64,000 nt of DNA from NCBI RefSeq assembly GCF_000622225.1, contig NZ_JHWD01000001.1, forward strand, positions 310,001 to 374,000, written 5' to 3'. Position 1 is the first letter of the stretch. Each line of letters begins with the position of its first letter. The translations under genes were made by a program, and so were the position numbers. The notes under the pieces are model-generated. The model ran no database searches. It was not told where the DNA came from and saw nothing but the letters and a program-made list of their open reading frames with translations. This document shows positions 28,501 to 35,851 of the stretch, piece by piece. Origin of the DNA: Roseomonas mucosa ATCC BAA-692. Its GTDB lineage: Bacteria; Pseudomonadota; Alphaproteobacteria; Acetobacterales; Acetobacteraceae.

Positions 28501-29693
28501 CCACCTTGGCCGAGGCGCGCGGCACGGAGGCCCGTCTGCGCGAGGCGGCGGCCGCGCTGCACGCCGAGGCCGCGCGGATCGGCGCCCGGCGCGAGGCCCT
28601 GGGAGCCGAGCGCGCCGGCTGGTCGGATCGCGCCGCCGAAGCGGGCCATCGCCTCGCCGAGCTGGAGCGTCGCGCCGAGGAGGCCCGCCGCCTCTGCCGC
28701 GAGGCCGCCGAGGCGCCGGAAGCCGCCGGTTCCCGCCGCGAGGCCTCCGCCCGCATCCTGGCCGAGGCCGAAGCCGCCCATGCCGGGGCCGCCCGCAAGC
28801 TGGCCGAGGCGGAGCAGGCGGTGCGCGACACGGCCGAGGCCCGGCACCGCACCGAAGCCTCCCATGCCGCCGCCCGCGAGGCCCGCCTCGCCGCCGATGC
28901 CGCAGTGCAGCGGGCCGAGGACGCCGCCCGCGCCCTGATGGCCCGAATCGCGGAGCGGCTGGGCCCCGAGGCGGTGCTGCCCGAGGCACCCGAGGACCTG
29001 TCCGAAGCCGCCGAGGAACGCGCCCGCCGCAAGGCCGAGCGCCTGGCGCGGGAGCGCGAGGAGATGGGTCCGGTCAACCTGCGCGCCGAGGGCGAGGTGG
29101 CGGAGATCGAGGCACGCCTCGCCGGGCTGGATGCCGAGCGCGACAGCATCGCCACCGCGATCCACAAGCTGCGCGGCTCGGTCGGCCACCTGAACCGCGA
29201 GGCGCGGGAGCGGCTGCGCGCCGTCTTCGACAAGGTGAACGCGGAGTTCCAGGCGCTCTTCACCCGGCTCTTCGGCGGCGGGCGGGCGCATCTGGCCCTG
29301 GTCGGGTCGGAGGATATCCTGGAGGCCGGCCTGGAACTCTTCGCCGAGCCGCCGGGCAAGAGGCTGGCCGCCCTCTCGCTGCTCTCGGGCGGTGAGCAGG
29401 CGCTGACCGCGCTGTCCCTGATCTTCGCCGTGTTCAGGTGCCAGCCCGCCCCGGTCTGCGTGCTGGACGAGGTGGACGCCCCCCTGGACGACGCCAATGT
29501 CGAGCGCCTCTGCGGGTTGCTGGACGCGATGGCGGAAGGGGGCACCCGCTTCCTGGTGGTCACGCACCACCCGCTGACCATGGCCCGCATGCACCGGCTC
29601 TACGGCGTCACCATGCAGGAGCGCGGCGTGTCCCGCCTGCTCAGCGTGGACCTGTCGCGAGCGGTGGAGATGGTGGCCCAGGCGACGGCCTGA
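25590..29693 (+). CDS. smc: Chromosome segregation protein SMC
   Basis: Condensin ATPase that compacts and separates chromosomes. It is 1367 residues, longer than the usual ~1150-1200. Walker A 'GPNGCGKSN' is at 70-78, the ABC signature is 'SLLSGGEQALTAL' and Walker B 'CVLDEVDAPLDDANV' is near the C-terminus. Two long coiled coils, extremely rich in Ala/Glu/Arg, flank a hinge (about residues 630-750, 'PPGLEVALGAALGEALEAA'). The extra length comes from a ~40-residue N-terminal extension and long coils. ATG 25590 follows the dsbA-like gene by 38 bases. Large open frames antisense to it reflect the codon bias only. Confidence 0.95.
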   Translation: MDSISPRALPGDEGGDGEEGGTTRTSSRDSEATERALRSATLTRLRIAGFKSFAEAQTVEVLPGLTGIVGPNGCGKSNVVEALRWAMGESNARAMRGAGMDDVVFAGTSTRAARSHAEVALWLEDAAGLAPPPNAEVTELEIIRRIERGEGTGYRINGREVRGRDVATMFADLGTGSRASGMVSQGKVAALIGARPEDRRQVLEEAAGIAGLRARRHEAELKLRQAEGNLSRAEDLRAQLERQREGLRRQAKQAARYRNLSGLTREAEAEWLAILAGRGEAELHLARGQRAQAQASLQAAEAEAARAAVAAHTATNALPAPREAEALARTLLERRRVEAEGLSAEESRARAALEAAGARLRQVQEDLERAAMAARAADEALARLGGEEAGLAAEAGAMPARLAAAEAEAGAARAALDEAGRAAERAAEEAAAAAADEAHRRAAREAAEARANRAAGALARLESERGEAEAVIPPPEALPAAETRLAEAEAARAAADAALEQAEAARVTAQEAHAAARLRADSAAAALQRATGDRDAALARLNRARRDSEQLAAEQARIAAARLPEGVLEAAREELAGAEAAHAATTEAAREAETAREAARAALARAREAASEAEAGQALLAAEAQGLEALLRSEAGKGDTPLLDATAVPPGLEVALGAALGEALEAAAGSGAPRHWRELPPLSGSMPLPVGVRGFDGLMEAPASLRRALSQVGLLPDGADGAALQPALAPGQILVSAEGGLWRWDGYTVRAGAPSAAAVRLQRRNRLRALKSDLATAQDRAAGAREARLVAEAAEREAIARENGSREARRAAESRLARARAGESRLSAETAAVAGREAALAPRLEQAAAELDAAQAALSVAEAALAALPDAGEAARTRDAARAAETRAGAAEAGARAARREAGLSLDAARTARDRLAADAARAESRLAALLPEIERALAEQAEAQAALEIAGRAGEVPVETARAALEAARATLAEARGTEARLREAAAALHAEAARIGARREALGAERAGWSDRAAEAGHRLAELERRAEEARRLCREAAEAPEAAGSRREASARILAEAEAAHAGAARKLAEAEQAVRDTAEARHRTEASHAAAREARLAADAAVQRAEDAARALMARIAERLGPEAVLPEAPEDLSEAAEERARRKAERLAREREEMGPVNLRAEGEVAEIEARLAGLDAERDSIATAIHKLRGSVGHLNREARERLRAVFDKVNAEFQALFTRLFGGGRAHLALVGSEDILEAGLELFAEPPGKRLAALSLLSGGEQALTALSLIFAVFRCQPAPVCVLDEVDAPLDDANVERLCGLLDAMAEGGTRFLVVTHHPLTMARMHRLYGVTMQERGVSRLLSVDLSRAVEMVAQATA

Positions 29694-29710
29694 ACGGTCG
29701 TTGCGCCTCA

Positions 29711-29746
29711 GGCCCGGGGGGAGGGCGGCGCCTTCCCGCCCGGGCC
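29711..29746. terminator. Probable smc terminator
   Basis: A GC-rich hairpin 15-50 bases after the smc stop: left arm starting 'GGCCCGGG', right arm ending 'CCCGGGCC', with small internal mismatches and a 'GGCGGCG' loop region. No T-run. It separates smc from the next gene on the same strand. Confidence 0.5.
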
Positions 29747-29819
29747 ACAGGCACCCCCTGGGGAACATGAACGCCTTGTGCGTTGACCCGACTCCCCGCG
29801 CGGGCGTCCTGTTCCCGCG

Positions 29820-31685
29820 ATGTTCCGCTTCTTCGAAAGCCTGGTGAACCCGGCCGCGAATCCGGGGGAGAAGGCCGCGCGCTTCCTGGGCGTGCCGGTG
29901 CCGGAGGGGGCGCCGCCGCCCTCGCTGCTGGGATTCTACTGGCACTATGCCAGGCAGGCGAAGCTCGTCTTCCTGCTGCTTTTCGTGATGGGGATGTGGG
30001 TGGCGCTGCTGGACGCGCTGATCCCGATCTTCATCGGCCGGGTGATCTCGCTGCTGCAGGCCCATCCGCCGGAGCGGCTCTTCGCCGAGGCCTGGGGGCC
30101 GCTGCTCGGCATGGCGCTGGTGCTGGTGCTGGTGCGGCCGGCCTCCATCCTGATGCAGAACCTCGTGGTGCAGCAGGCGGTGGTGCCGGGCTTCACCGGG
30201 ATGATCCGGTGGCAGGCGCACTGGCATGTGGTGCGGCAGGGCTGGGCCTTCTTCCAGGAGGATTTCTCTGGCCGAATCGCCACGCGGGTGATGCAGGCGG
30301 GGCCGGCGCTGCGCGAGAGCATCGTCTCCGGCGTCAATGCCGTCTGGTACATCCTGGTCTATGCCAGCGGGGCGGTGCTCTGGCTGGTCTCGGCGGACTG
30401 GCGGCTGGCGCTGCCAGTTCTGCTGTGGTTCTGCCTCTACGTGGTGCAGCTCCGCCTCGTGGTGCCGCGGCTGCGGGAACGGGCGCGGCGGGCCTCGGAG
30501 GCGCGCTCGCTGCTCACCGGGCGGGTGGTGGACAGCTACACCAACATCCTGACCGTGAAGCTCTTCGCCCGGGCGCGGGACGAGGACGACTTCGTGGGCG
30601 AGGGGCTGAACCAGCTCACCGACCGCTTCCAGCGCCAGACCCGCATCGTCACGCTGAACGGGCTGTTGCTGTCCTCGCTGAACGCGCTGCTGATGACGGG
30701 AATGGCGGCGCTGTCGATCTGGCTCTGGACGCGGGGCGAGATCGGGCTCGGCGTCGTGGCCACGGCGCTGCCCATGGCCTGGCAGATCGTGAACATCTCC
30801 GGCTGGGTCGCCTTCAACGTCTCCTCGATCTTCGAGAATATCGGCGTGGTGCAGGAGGGCATGGCCTCCATCGCCGTGCCGCCTACCGCGCCCGATCCGC
30901 CGGAGGCGAAGGAGCTCGTGGTCACGCGCGGCGAGGTGCGGTTCGACAAGGTCCGCTTCGGCTATGGGCGGGAAGGGCAGGCGGTGCTGGACGGCTTCGA
31001 CCTGACCATCGCGCCGGGCGAGCGGATCGGGCTGATCGGCCATTCCGGCGCCGGCAAGACCACGGCCATCAACCTGCTGCTGCGGTTCTTCGAGCCCGAT
31101 TCGGGGCGCATCCTGATCGATGGACAGGACATTACCGCGGTGACAGCCGAGTCGCTGCGCTCAGCCATCGGCGTGGTGACACAGGACACCGCGCTGCTGC
31201 ACCGCTCGGTCGGCGACAACATCCGCTATGGCCGCCCCAATGCGGATGACGCGGCGGTCGCGGCGGCGGCACGGCAGGCCCAGGCGGATGGCTTCATCGC
31301 GCGGCTGGAGGACTGGCGCGGCCGCACCGGCTACGACGCCCATGTCGGCGAGCGCGGCGTGAAGCTGTCCGGCGGGCAGCGGCAGCGCATCGCCATCGCG
31401 CGCGTGCTGCTGAAGGATGCGCCGATCCTGGTGCTGGACGAGGCGACGAGCGCGCTCGATTCGGAGGTGGAGGCGGCGATCCAGGAACAGCTGGAGCGGT
31501 TGATGCAGGGCAAGACCGTGATCGCCATCGCGCATCGGTTGTCCACCATCGCGCGGCTCGATCGTCTGGTCGTGCTGGAACACGGGCGCATCGCGGAGAT
31601 GGGCACGCATGCGCAATTATTGGGCCGCGGCGGAGCCTATGCGCGCTTGTGGGAGCGGCAGTCCGGCGGTTTCGTCTCAGCTTGA
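29820..31685 (+). CDS. ABC exporter, half-transporter (MsbA/multidrug type)
   Basis: A 621-residue fusion of a six-helix membrane domain (about 30-320) and a nucleotide-binding domain (about 370-610). Walker A 'GHSGAGKTTAINLLLRFF', Q-loop 'VVTQDTALLHRSVGDNIRYG', signature 'LSGGQRQRIAIARVLL', Walker B 'ILVLDEATSALD' and the switch 'AHRLSTI' are all intact, so it should be active as a homodimer. The substrate (lipid, drug or peptide) cannot be told. It stands just upstream of the F0 operon with a 65-base gap. Confidence 0.92.
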   Translation: MFRFFESLVNPAANPGEKAARFLGVPVPEGAPPPSLLGFYWHYARQAKLVFLLLFVMGMWVALLDALIPIFIGRVISLLQAHPPERLFAEAWGPLLGMALVLVLVRPASILMQNLVVQQAVVPGFTGMIRWQAHWHVVRQGWAFFQEDFSGRIATRVMQAGPALRESIVSGVNAVWYILVYASGAVLWLVSADWRLALPVLLWFCLYVVQLRLVVPRLRERARRASEARSLLTGRVVDSYTNILTVKLFARARDEDDFVGEGLNQLTDRFQRQTRIVTLNGLLLSSLNALLMTGMAALSIWLWTRGEIGLGVVATALPMAWQIVNISGWVAFNVSSIFENIGVVQEGMASIAVPPTAPDPPEAKELVVTRGEVRFDKVRFGYGREGQAVLDGFDLTIAPGERIGLIGHSGAGKTTAINLLLRFFEPDSGRILIDGQDITAVTAESLRSAIGVVTQDTALLHRSVGDNIRYGRPNADDAAVAAAARQAQADGFIARLEDWRGRTGYDAHVGERGVKLSGGQRQRIAIARVLLKDAPILVLDEATSALDSEVEAAIQEQLERLMQGKTVIAIAHRLSTIARLDRLVVLEHGRIAEMGTHAQLLGRGGAYARLWERQSGGFVSA

Positions 31686-31749
31686 CACCGTGTGAACGGT
31701 TCCTTACGAGCCCATTGCCTTCCGGGGGTTAGGCCCGCAGGGAGCGAGG

Positions 31750-32046
31750 GTGGTAAAGCACGGCGACTTCGACGACCGCTTGCGGAAAGCCCGGGCCCAG
31801 CAGGGCCTGGATCCCGACCCTGAAAAGGGAAAGGGAGGGCTGCCGGCAGGCGTGTGGGGTCTGGGGCTGCGGATCGGTGCCGAGCTGGTCTCGGCCCTGA
31901 TTGTCGGCACCGTGATCGGCATGGCGCTGGACCGGTGGTTCGGCACGTCCCCCTGGCTTCTGCTGGTCTTCTTCCTTGTGGGCGGCGCCGCCGGGGTGCT
32001 GAATCTTTACCGCGTTCTTTCCCCGGGGCGTGGGCGCGACCGCTGA
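31750..32046 (+). CDS. atpI: ATP synthase protein I (AtpI)
   Basis: A 98-residue inner-membrane protein with two helices ('GLRIGAELVSALIVGTVIGMALDRWF' and 'WLLLVFFLVGGAAGVLNLYRVL'). It helps assemble the c-ring and is the usual first gene of alphaproteobacterial F0 operons. It starts at GTG 31750, with GGAGCGAGG directly upstream. The N-terminal ~35 residues are charged and cytoplasmic. Its stop lies 15 bases before the atpB TTG start. Confidence 0.9.
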   Translation: MVKHGDFDDRLRKARAQQGLDPDPEKGKGGLPAGVWGLGLRIGAELVSALIVGTVIGMALDRWFGTSPWLLLVFFLVGGAAGVLNLYRVLSPGRGRDR

Positions 32047-32060
32047 ATGAGGGCAGGGCC

Positions 32061-32816
32061 TTGGCGACTGAAGGCAAGACGATCGACGCGCTGAGCCAGT
32101 TCGAGCTCATCCCCGTGCTGGGGCCTGTCGGCCGCGCTGTCGGGTTCACCCAGTCCACCGCCCATATGCTGCTCGCGGTCGGCCTGATCTCCGCCCTGAT
32201 GCTGTTCGGGATGCGCCGCCGTGCGGTCGTGCCGGGACGGCTGCAGGCGCTGGCGGAGATCTTCTACGAATTCGTGGAAGGGCTCGTGATCGGACAGGTC
32301 GGGCAGGAGGGGCGCCGCTACTTCCCCTTCGTCTTCGCACTGTTCGTGTTCATCCTGTTCGGGAACATGCTGGGCCTGTTCCCCTATGCCTTCACCTATA
32401 CCAGCCACATCGCGGTGACCTTCGGCCTCGCGGTCCTGGTGTTCCTGACCACGACGATCATCGCCCTGGTCCTGCATGGCCGGAAGTTCTTCGGCTACTT
32501 CTTCCCCGAGGGCGCGCCGCTCTGGCTGGCGCCGATCATCATCCCGGTCGAGATCGTCTCCTACCTGTCCCGCCCGATCAGCCTCTCCATCCGTCTCTTC
32601 GCGAACATGGTCGCGGGGCACGTGATGCTGAAGGTCTTCGCCACCTTCGTCGTGCTGATCGGCTCCTTTGGTGCGCTGGGCTTCCTCGGTGCGCTGCTGC
32701 CGATGGCGGTCAACGTCGCGCTGATCGGCTTCGAGGTGCTGGTCGCCTTCCTGCAGGCCTATGTCTTCGCGATCCTGACCAGCATCTATCTCCACGACGC
32801 GGTGCACCTGCACTAA
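32061..32816 (+). CDS. atpB: ATP synthase F0 subunit a
   Basis: Proton-channel subunit, 251 residues, with five to six membrane helices. The essential Arg is in '[21 protein letters not shown]', and '[21 protein letters not shown]' and '[23 protein letters not shown]' are typical. A TTG start at 32061 gives '[16 protein letters not shown]'; no in-frame ATG exists upstream in the gap to atpI. It forms the half-channels with the c-ring encoded next. Confidence 0.95.
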   Translation: MATEGKTIDALSQFELIPVLGPVGRAVGFTQSTAHMLLAVGLISALMLFGMRRRAVVPGRLQALAEIFYEFVEGLVIGQVGQEGRRYFPFVFALFVFILFGNMLGLFPYAFTYTSHIAVTFGLAVLVFLTTTIIALVLHGRKFFGYFFPEGAPLWLAPIIIPVEIVSYLSRPISLSIRLFANMVAGHVMLKVFATFVVLIGSFGALGFLGALLPMAVNVALIGFEVLVAFLQAYVFAILTSIYLHDAVHLH

Positions 32817-32863
32817 AGACAGCGCGTCCCCTTCCCCTTGAGACAAGGAAAGAGAACTTCTCG

Positions 32864-33103
32864 ATGAACGATCCTGTCGCCTACCTCGGCGCCTTCAAGG
32901 CCCTCGGCGCCGGCCTCGCGGTCATCGCCCTCTTCGGCGTCGGCCTCGGCATCGGCAACATCTTCTCCTCGCTGATCAGCAGCGTGGCCCGCAACCCCGG
33001 CGCCCGCGACACCGTCTTCCCGATCGGCATCCTGGGCTTCGCCCTGACGGAAGCCGTGGCGCTCTTCGCCCTGCTGATCGCCTTCCTGATCCTCTTCACC
33101 TGA
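32864..33103 (+). CDS. atpE: ATP synthase F0 subunit c
   Basis: Ring-forming proteolipid of 79 residues, two helices joined by the polar loop 'ARNPGARD'. The proton-binding Glu is in '[17 protein letters not shown]' (helix 2). Helix 1 carries the close-packing 'GVGLGIG' pattern. A GGAAAGAGAA-rich ribosome site precedes the ATG. Highly expressed membrane protein; it lies between atpB and atpF'. Confidence 0.96.
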   Translation: MNDPVAYLGAFKALGAGLAVIALFGVGLGIGNIFSSLISSVARNPGARDTVFPIGILGFALTEAVALFALLIAFLILFT

Positions 33104-33159
33104 CACCCCCTGGTGCCGCGGGGCCCGTCCCCGCGGCACCGGTTCCTTCAGGAGCCGTG

Positions 33160-33909
33160 ATGATCCGCCGCAAGACGACCGCGCTGGCCGCGGCGCTGGT
33201 TCTCCTGCCGGTGCTCGCCGTTGCACAGGTTCCCTCCGCGCCCGCCGCGCCCCATTCCACCCCCTCCGGCACCGTGGCTCTGCCCAGCCAGCTGCCGCAG
33301 ACGACGGGGGCCCCGCTTTCCGATTCCGACCGCGCGCACGCCATCGGCTCTGCCCAGGACCGCGCCGACTACCACGATGCCAAGGCCCAGGCCGAAGGCA
33401 AGGGCGGCATGCCGCAGCTCGACTTCGGCAACCCGCTGACCACGGCCCAGGTCGTCTGGCTCTTCGTCATCTTCGGCCTCTTCGTGCTGGTCTGCTACCA
33501 GTGGCTGCTGCCGCCGGTGGGCGAGGTCCTGGCCAGCCGGCGCCAGCGCATCGGTGCCGACCTGGAGGCCGCGCGCGCGGCCAAGGCCGAGGCCGACGAG
33601 GCCAATGCCGCGCATCTGGCCGCGACGAAGCAGGCCCGCGCCCAGGCGCAGGACAGCATCAGCGCCGCCGTGGCCGCCGCCAATGCCGAGGCCGCCTCAC
33701 GGGCCGAGGCGCTGAATGCCCGGCTACAGGAGCAGATCGCCTCGGCCGAGGCGCGCATCAACCAGGCCCGCGACGCCGCCATGGGCGCGCTGCGCGAGGT
33801 CGCGACCGATGCCGCCACGGCGCTGGTCGAGACCCTTTCCGGCATCAAGGACCAGGCGGCCGTGGCGCAGGCCGTCGACCGTCAGATCGCGGCGCGAGGA
33901 CAGGCCTGA
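33160..33909 (+). CDS. atpF': ATP synthase F0 subunit b' with long N-terminal extension
   Basis: One of two peripheral-stalk b-type subunits, 249 residues. The membrane helix is at about 95-115 ('QVVWLFVIFGLFVLVCYQWLL'), followed by 'LPPVGEVLASRRQRIGADLEAA' and an Ala-rich coiled coil. Unlike typical b' (~160-190 residues) it has a ~90-residue N-terminal part with a signal-peptide-like start ('TTALAAALVLLPVLAVAQV') and a Pro-rich, likely periplasmic linker. The ATG at 33160 follows AGGAG by six bases; an adjacent GTG at 33157 is possible. Confidence 0.92.
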   Translation: MIRRKTTALAAALVLLPVLAVAQVPSAPAAPHSTPSGTVALPSQLPQTTGAPLSDSDRAHAIGSAQDRADYHDAKAQAEGKGGMPQLDFGNPLTTAQVVWLFVIFGLFVLVCYQWLLPPVGEVLASRRQRIGADLEAARAAKAEADEANAAHLAATKQARAQAQDSISAAVAAANAEAASRAEALNARLQEQIASAEARINQARDAAMGALREVATDAATALVETLSGIKDQAAVAQAVDRQIAARGQA

Positions 33910-34418
33910 TGGCACACCATTACGAGCATTTCTGGCTCGACCCGAAGTTCTGGGTCGGCGTCGCCTTCGTCCTCTTCGTCGTGCTGACCGGGCGGATGCT
34001 TTGGCAGCGCCTCGCCGGCATGCTCGACGCCCGTGCCAGGGCCGTGCGGAACGAGCTGGATGAGGCCGGACGCCTGCGCGCCGAGGCGGAGGCGCTGCGC
34101 CAGCAGGCCGAGGCCGAGCGCACCGCCGCCGCCGCCGAGGCCGGGCAGATGATCGCCCGCGCCAAGGCCGAGGCCGAGCGCCTCGCCAAGGCCGCCATGG
34201 CCGAGGCCGAGGCCAGTGCCAAGCGTAGCGAGCGCATGGCCCTGGACCGCATCGCCGCCGCCGAGGCGAGCGCCGTGGCCGAGGTGCGCCGCACCGCCGC
34301 CGAGGTTGCCACCCAGGCCGCGCGCGACGTCATCGCGGAGAAGTTCGACGCCCGGGCCGATGCCGCGCTGGTGGACCGTTCCGTGGCCGAGCTGCCCAAG
34401 GCGCTGCGGGCGGCCTGA
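33909..34418 (+). CDS. atpF: ATP synthase F0 subunit b
   Basis: Second peripheral-stalk subunit, 169 residues. A single N-terminal helix ('FWVGVAFVLFVVLTGRMLWQRL') is followed by an Ala/Glu/Arg coiled coil to the end. The start overlaps the b' stop as TGATG, so the two stalk subunits are translated together, giving b/b' heterodimers. It ends the F0 operon; F1 genes are not in the window, as usual for alphaproteobacteria where the two operons are apart. Confidence 0.94.
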   Translation: MAHHYEHFWLDPKFWVGVAFVLFVVLTGRMLWQRLAGMLDARARAVRNELDEAGRLRAEAEALRQQAEAERTAAAAEAGQMIARAKAEAERLAKAAMAEAEASAKRSERMALDRIAAAEASAVAEVRRTAAEVATQAARDVIAEKFDARADAALVDRSVAELPKALRAA

Positions 34419-34442
34419 AAAGCCGGATCCCCACGGGAATAT

Positions 34443-34480
34443 GGAAAGGGCCCGCCGGAGCGATCCGGCGGGCCCTTTCC
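34443..34480. terminator. Two-way terminator between atpF and the radical SAM gene
   Basis: A perfect 17-bp inverted repeat ('GGAAAGGGCCCGCCGGA' and its complement) with a GCGA loop, 25 bases after the atpF stop and 13 bases after the stop of the convergent gene. Flanking A- and T-containing stem ends ('GGAAAG'/'CTTTCC') allow use on both strands. Confidence 0.85.
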
Positions 34481-34493
34481 GTTCGGGAGTGGG

Positions 34494-35645
34494 TCAGAAC
34501 AGGCTGAGCTGCTGCGGTGCGGCCTCCGAGGGCGGCACGGTGAAGCGCGAGCAGTCCAGGGGATCGTCGCCGCACCCCCCGGCGCCGCGAAAGGTCTGGC
34601 CGTAGCCGAAGCGCTTCAGGGCCAGGTGGAAGCGCTGGCGCAGCGTGTCGGCATAGGGCCCGGTGCCGACCTGCCGGATGCCGAAGCGGGAATCGTAGCT
34701 CTGCCCGCCGCGCGTCTCGCGGATCAGCGCCAGGATGCGGGCGGCACGATCCGGATAGTGGTTCCGCAGCCAGGTCTCGAACATTTCCGCGACTTCCAGC
34801 GGCAGGCGGAGCAGCACATAGCCCGCCCGGCTCGCCCCGGCCTCGCGGCAGGCGCCCAGGATGCGCTCCAGTTCGGCATCGTTCAGCCCGGGGATCATCG
34901 GCGCTGCCAGGACGGCGGTGGGGATGCCAGCCTCGGTCAGCGCACGCAGCGCGGCGAGGCGGCGTATGGGGGCCGCGGCGCGGGGCTCCATCAGCCGGGC
35001 CAGCCTGTGGTCCAGCGTGGTGACGGACAGGCAGACATGGACGAGGTTGCGGGACGCCATCCGTTGCAGGATGTCGATATCCCGTAGCACGCCGGCGGAT
35101 TTCGTGACGATGGAAACCGGGTGGTTGAAGCGGTCCAGCACCTCCAGCACCGCCCGGGTCAGTTGCAGTCGCCGCTCCACGGGTTGGTAGGGATCGGTGT
35201 TGGAGCCGAGCGCGATGGGCTTCGGCACATAGCCGGGCCGGCGCATCTCCTTCTCCAGCAGCGTGGCGATCTCGGGCTTGAAGACCAGCCGCGTCTCGAA
35301 ATCCAGGCCCGGCGAGAGGCCCAGCCAGGCATGGGTCGGGCGGGCATAGCAGTAGATGCAGCCATGCTCGCAGCCTCGGTAGGGATTGATGCTGCGGTCG
35401 AAGCCGAGATCCGGGCTGTCGTTCCAGGCCAGGGCCTTGCGCGTGACATCCCGTGTCAGGGTGGTCGCGAGGGGCGGCAGTTCCGCCAGTGCCTCGGGCA
35501 GCGTGTTCCAGCCGTCGTCGAAGGGGTCCCGGACGGAGCTTTCGTAGCGGATGGCAGGGTTCGCGGAGGCACCACGGCCTCTGCGGACACCGGGAAGGGG
35601 GGACCCGGTCAGGGCGAGGGGGCGGCCCAGGCTGCCATCGGGCAT
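34494..35645 (-). CDS. PA0069/Rv2578c-family radical SAM protein (SplB-like)
   Basis: A 383-residue radical SAM enzyme. The cluster motif is 'CEHGCIYCYARPTHAWLGLSPG' (Cys92, 96, 99), preceded by 'NPYRGCEHG'. The 'ALGSNTDPYQPVE' and 'VSIVTKSAGVLRDIDIL' motifs fit the PA0069 family, which is related to spore photoproduct lyase. It likely acts on DNA damage, but the lesion is unknown. Two alphaproteobacterial LexA boxes bracket its promoter (35715-35780), so it should be DNA-damage induced; from memory the mycobacterial homologue Rv2578c (splB) is also a LexA target. Confidence 0.9.
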   Translation of the reverse strand: MPDGSLGRPLALTGSPLPGVRRGRGASANPAIRYESSVRDPFDDGWNTLPEALAELPPLATTLTRDVTRKALAWNDSPDLGFDRSINPYRGCEHGCIYCYARPTHAWLGLSPGLDFETRLVFKPEIATLLEKEMRRPGYVPKPIALGSNTDPYQPVERRLQLTRAVLEVLDRFNHPVSIVTKSAGVLRDIDILQRMASRNLVHVCLSVTTLDHRLARLMEPRAAAPIRRLAALRALTEAGIPTAVLAAPMIPGLNDAELERILGACREAGASRAGYVLLRLPLEVAEMFETWLRNHYPDRAARILALIRETRGGQSYDSRFGIRQVGTGPYADTLRQRFHLALKRFGYGQTFRGAGGCGDDPLDCSRFTVPPSEAAPQQLSLF

Positions 35646-35714
35646 GACACGAAGCTCCGTCCGGGGCGGCCACGGTGGGGTCCCCGTGGGGGATCACGGG
35701 GGAAACGTGGCCGC

Positions 35715-35729
35715 GTTCTTTCTTCGTTC
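35715..35729 (-). promoter_or_regulatory. LexA (SOS) box 2, at the predicted transcription start
   Basis: 'GTTCTTTCTTCGTTC' on the plus strand, an exact GTTC-N7-GTTC match to the alphaproteobacterial LexA site. It sits just downstream of the predicted -10 of the leftward radical SAM gene, so LexA bound here would block start of transcription. Confidence 0.8.
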
Positions 35730-35735
35730 CTGCCG

Positions 35736-35765
35736 AATATGGGGTTCAGGGCACCGTCAGGTCAA
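35736..35765 (-). promoter_or_regulatory. Predicted promoter of the radical SAM gene
   Basis: Reading the minus strand: -35 TTGACC (35765-35760), 18-base spacer, -10 CATATT (35741-35736; with a 17-base spacer CCATAT). The start of transcription would fall near 35729, within LexA box 2. The -35 directly abuts LexA box 1. Confidence 0.65.
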
Positions 35766-35780
35766 GAACAATATGGGAAC
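35766..35780 (-). promoter_or_regulatory. LexA (SOS) box 1, abutting the -35
   Basis: 'GAACAATATGGGAAC', the reverse complement of an exact GTTC-N7-GTTC site. It ends at the base before the -35 hexamer of the leftward promoter. It also lies 86 bases before the first possible start of the rightward gene and could act on both. Confidence 0.8.
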
Positions 35781-35851
35781 ATCGAATCGCCCACCACTCA
35801 CTTTGGGCATTGACTTAGGGTTGATTGTTTTGGAAGTGATACACTCTATGG

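Noticed and set aside
27516-31043. 1175-residue open frame antisense to smc and the ABC exporter
   Set aside because: It spans two real genes on the other strand and lacks any recognisable motif; a codon-bias shadow.
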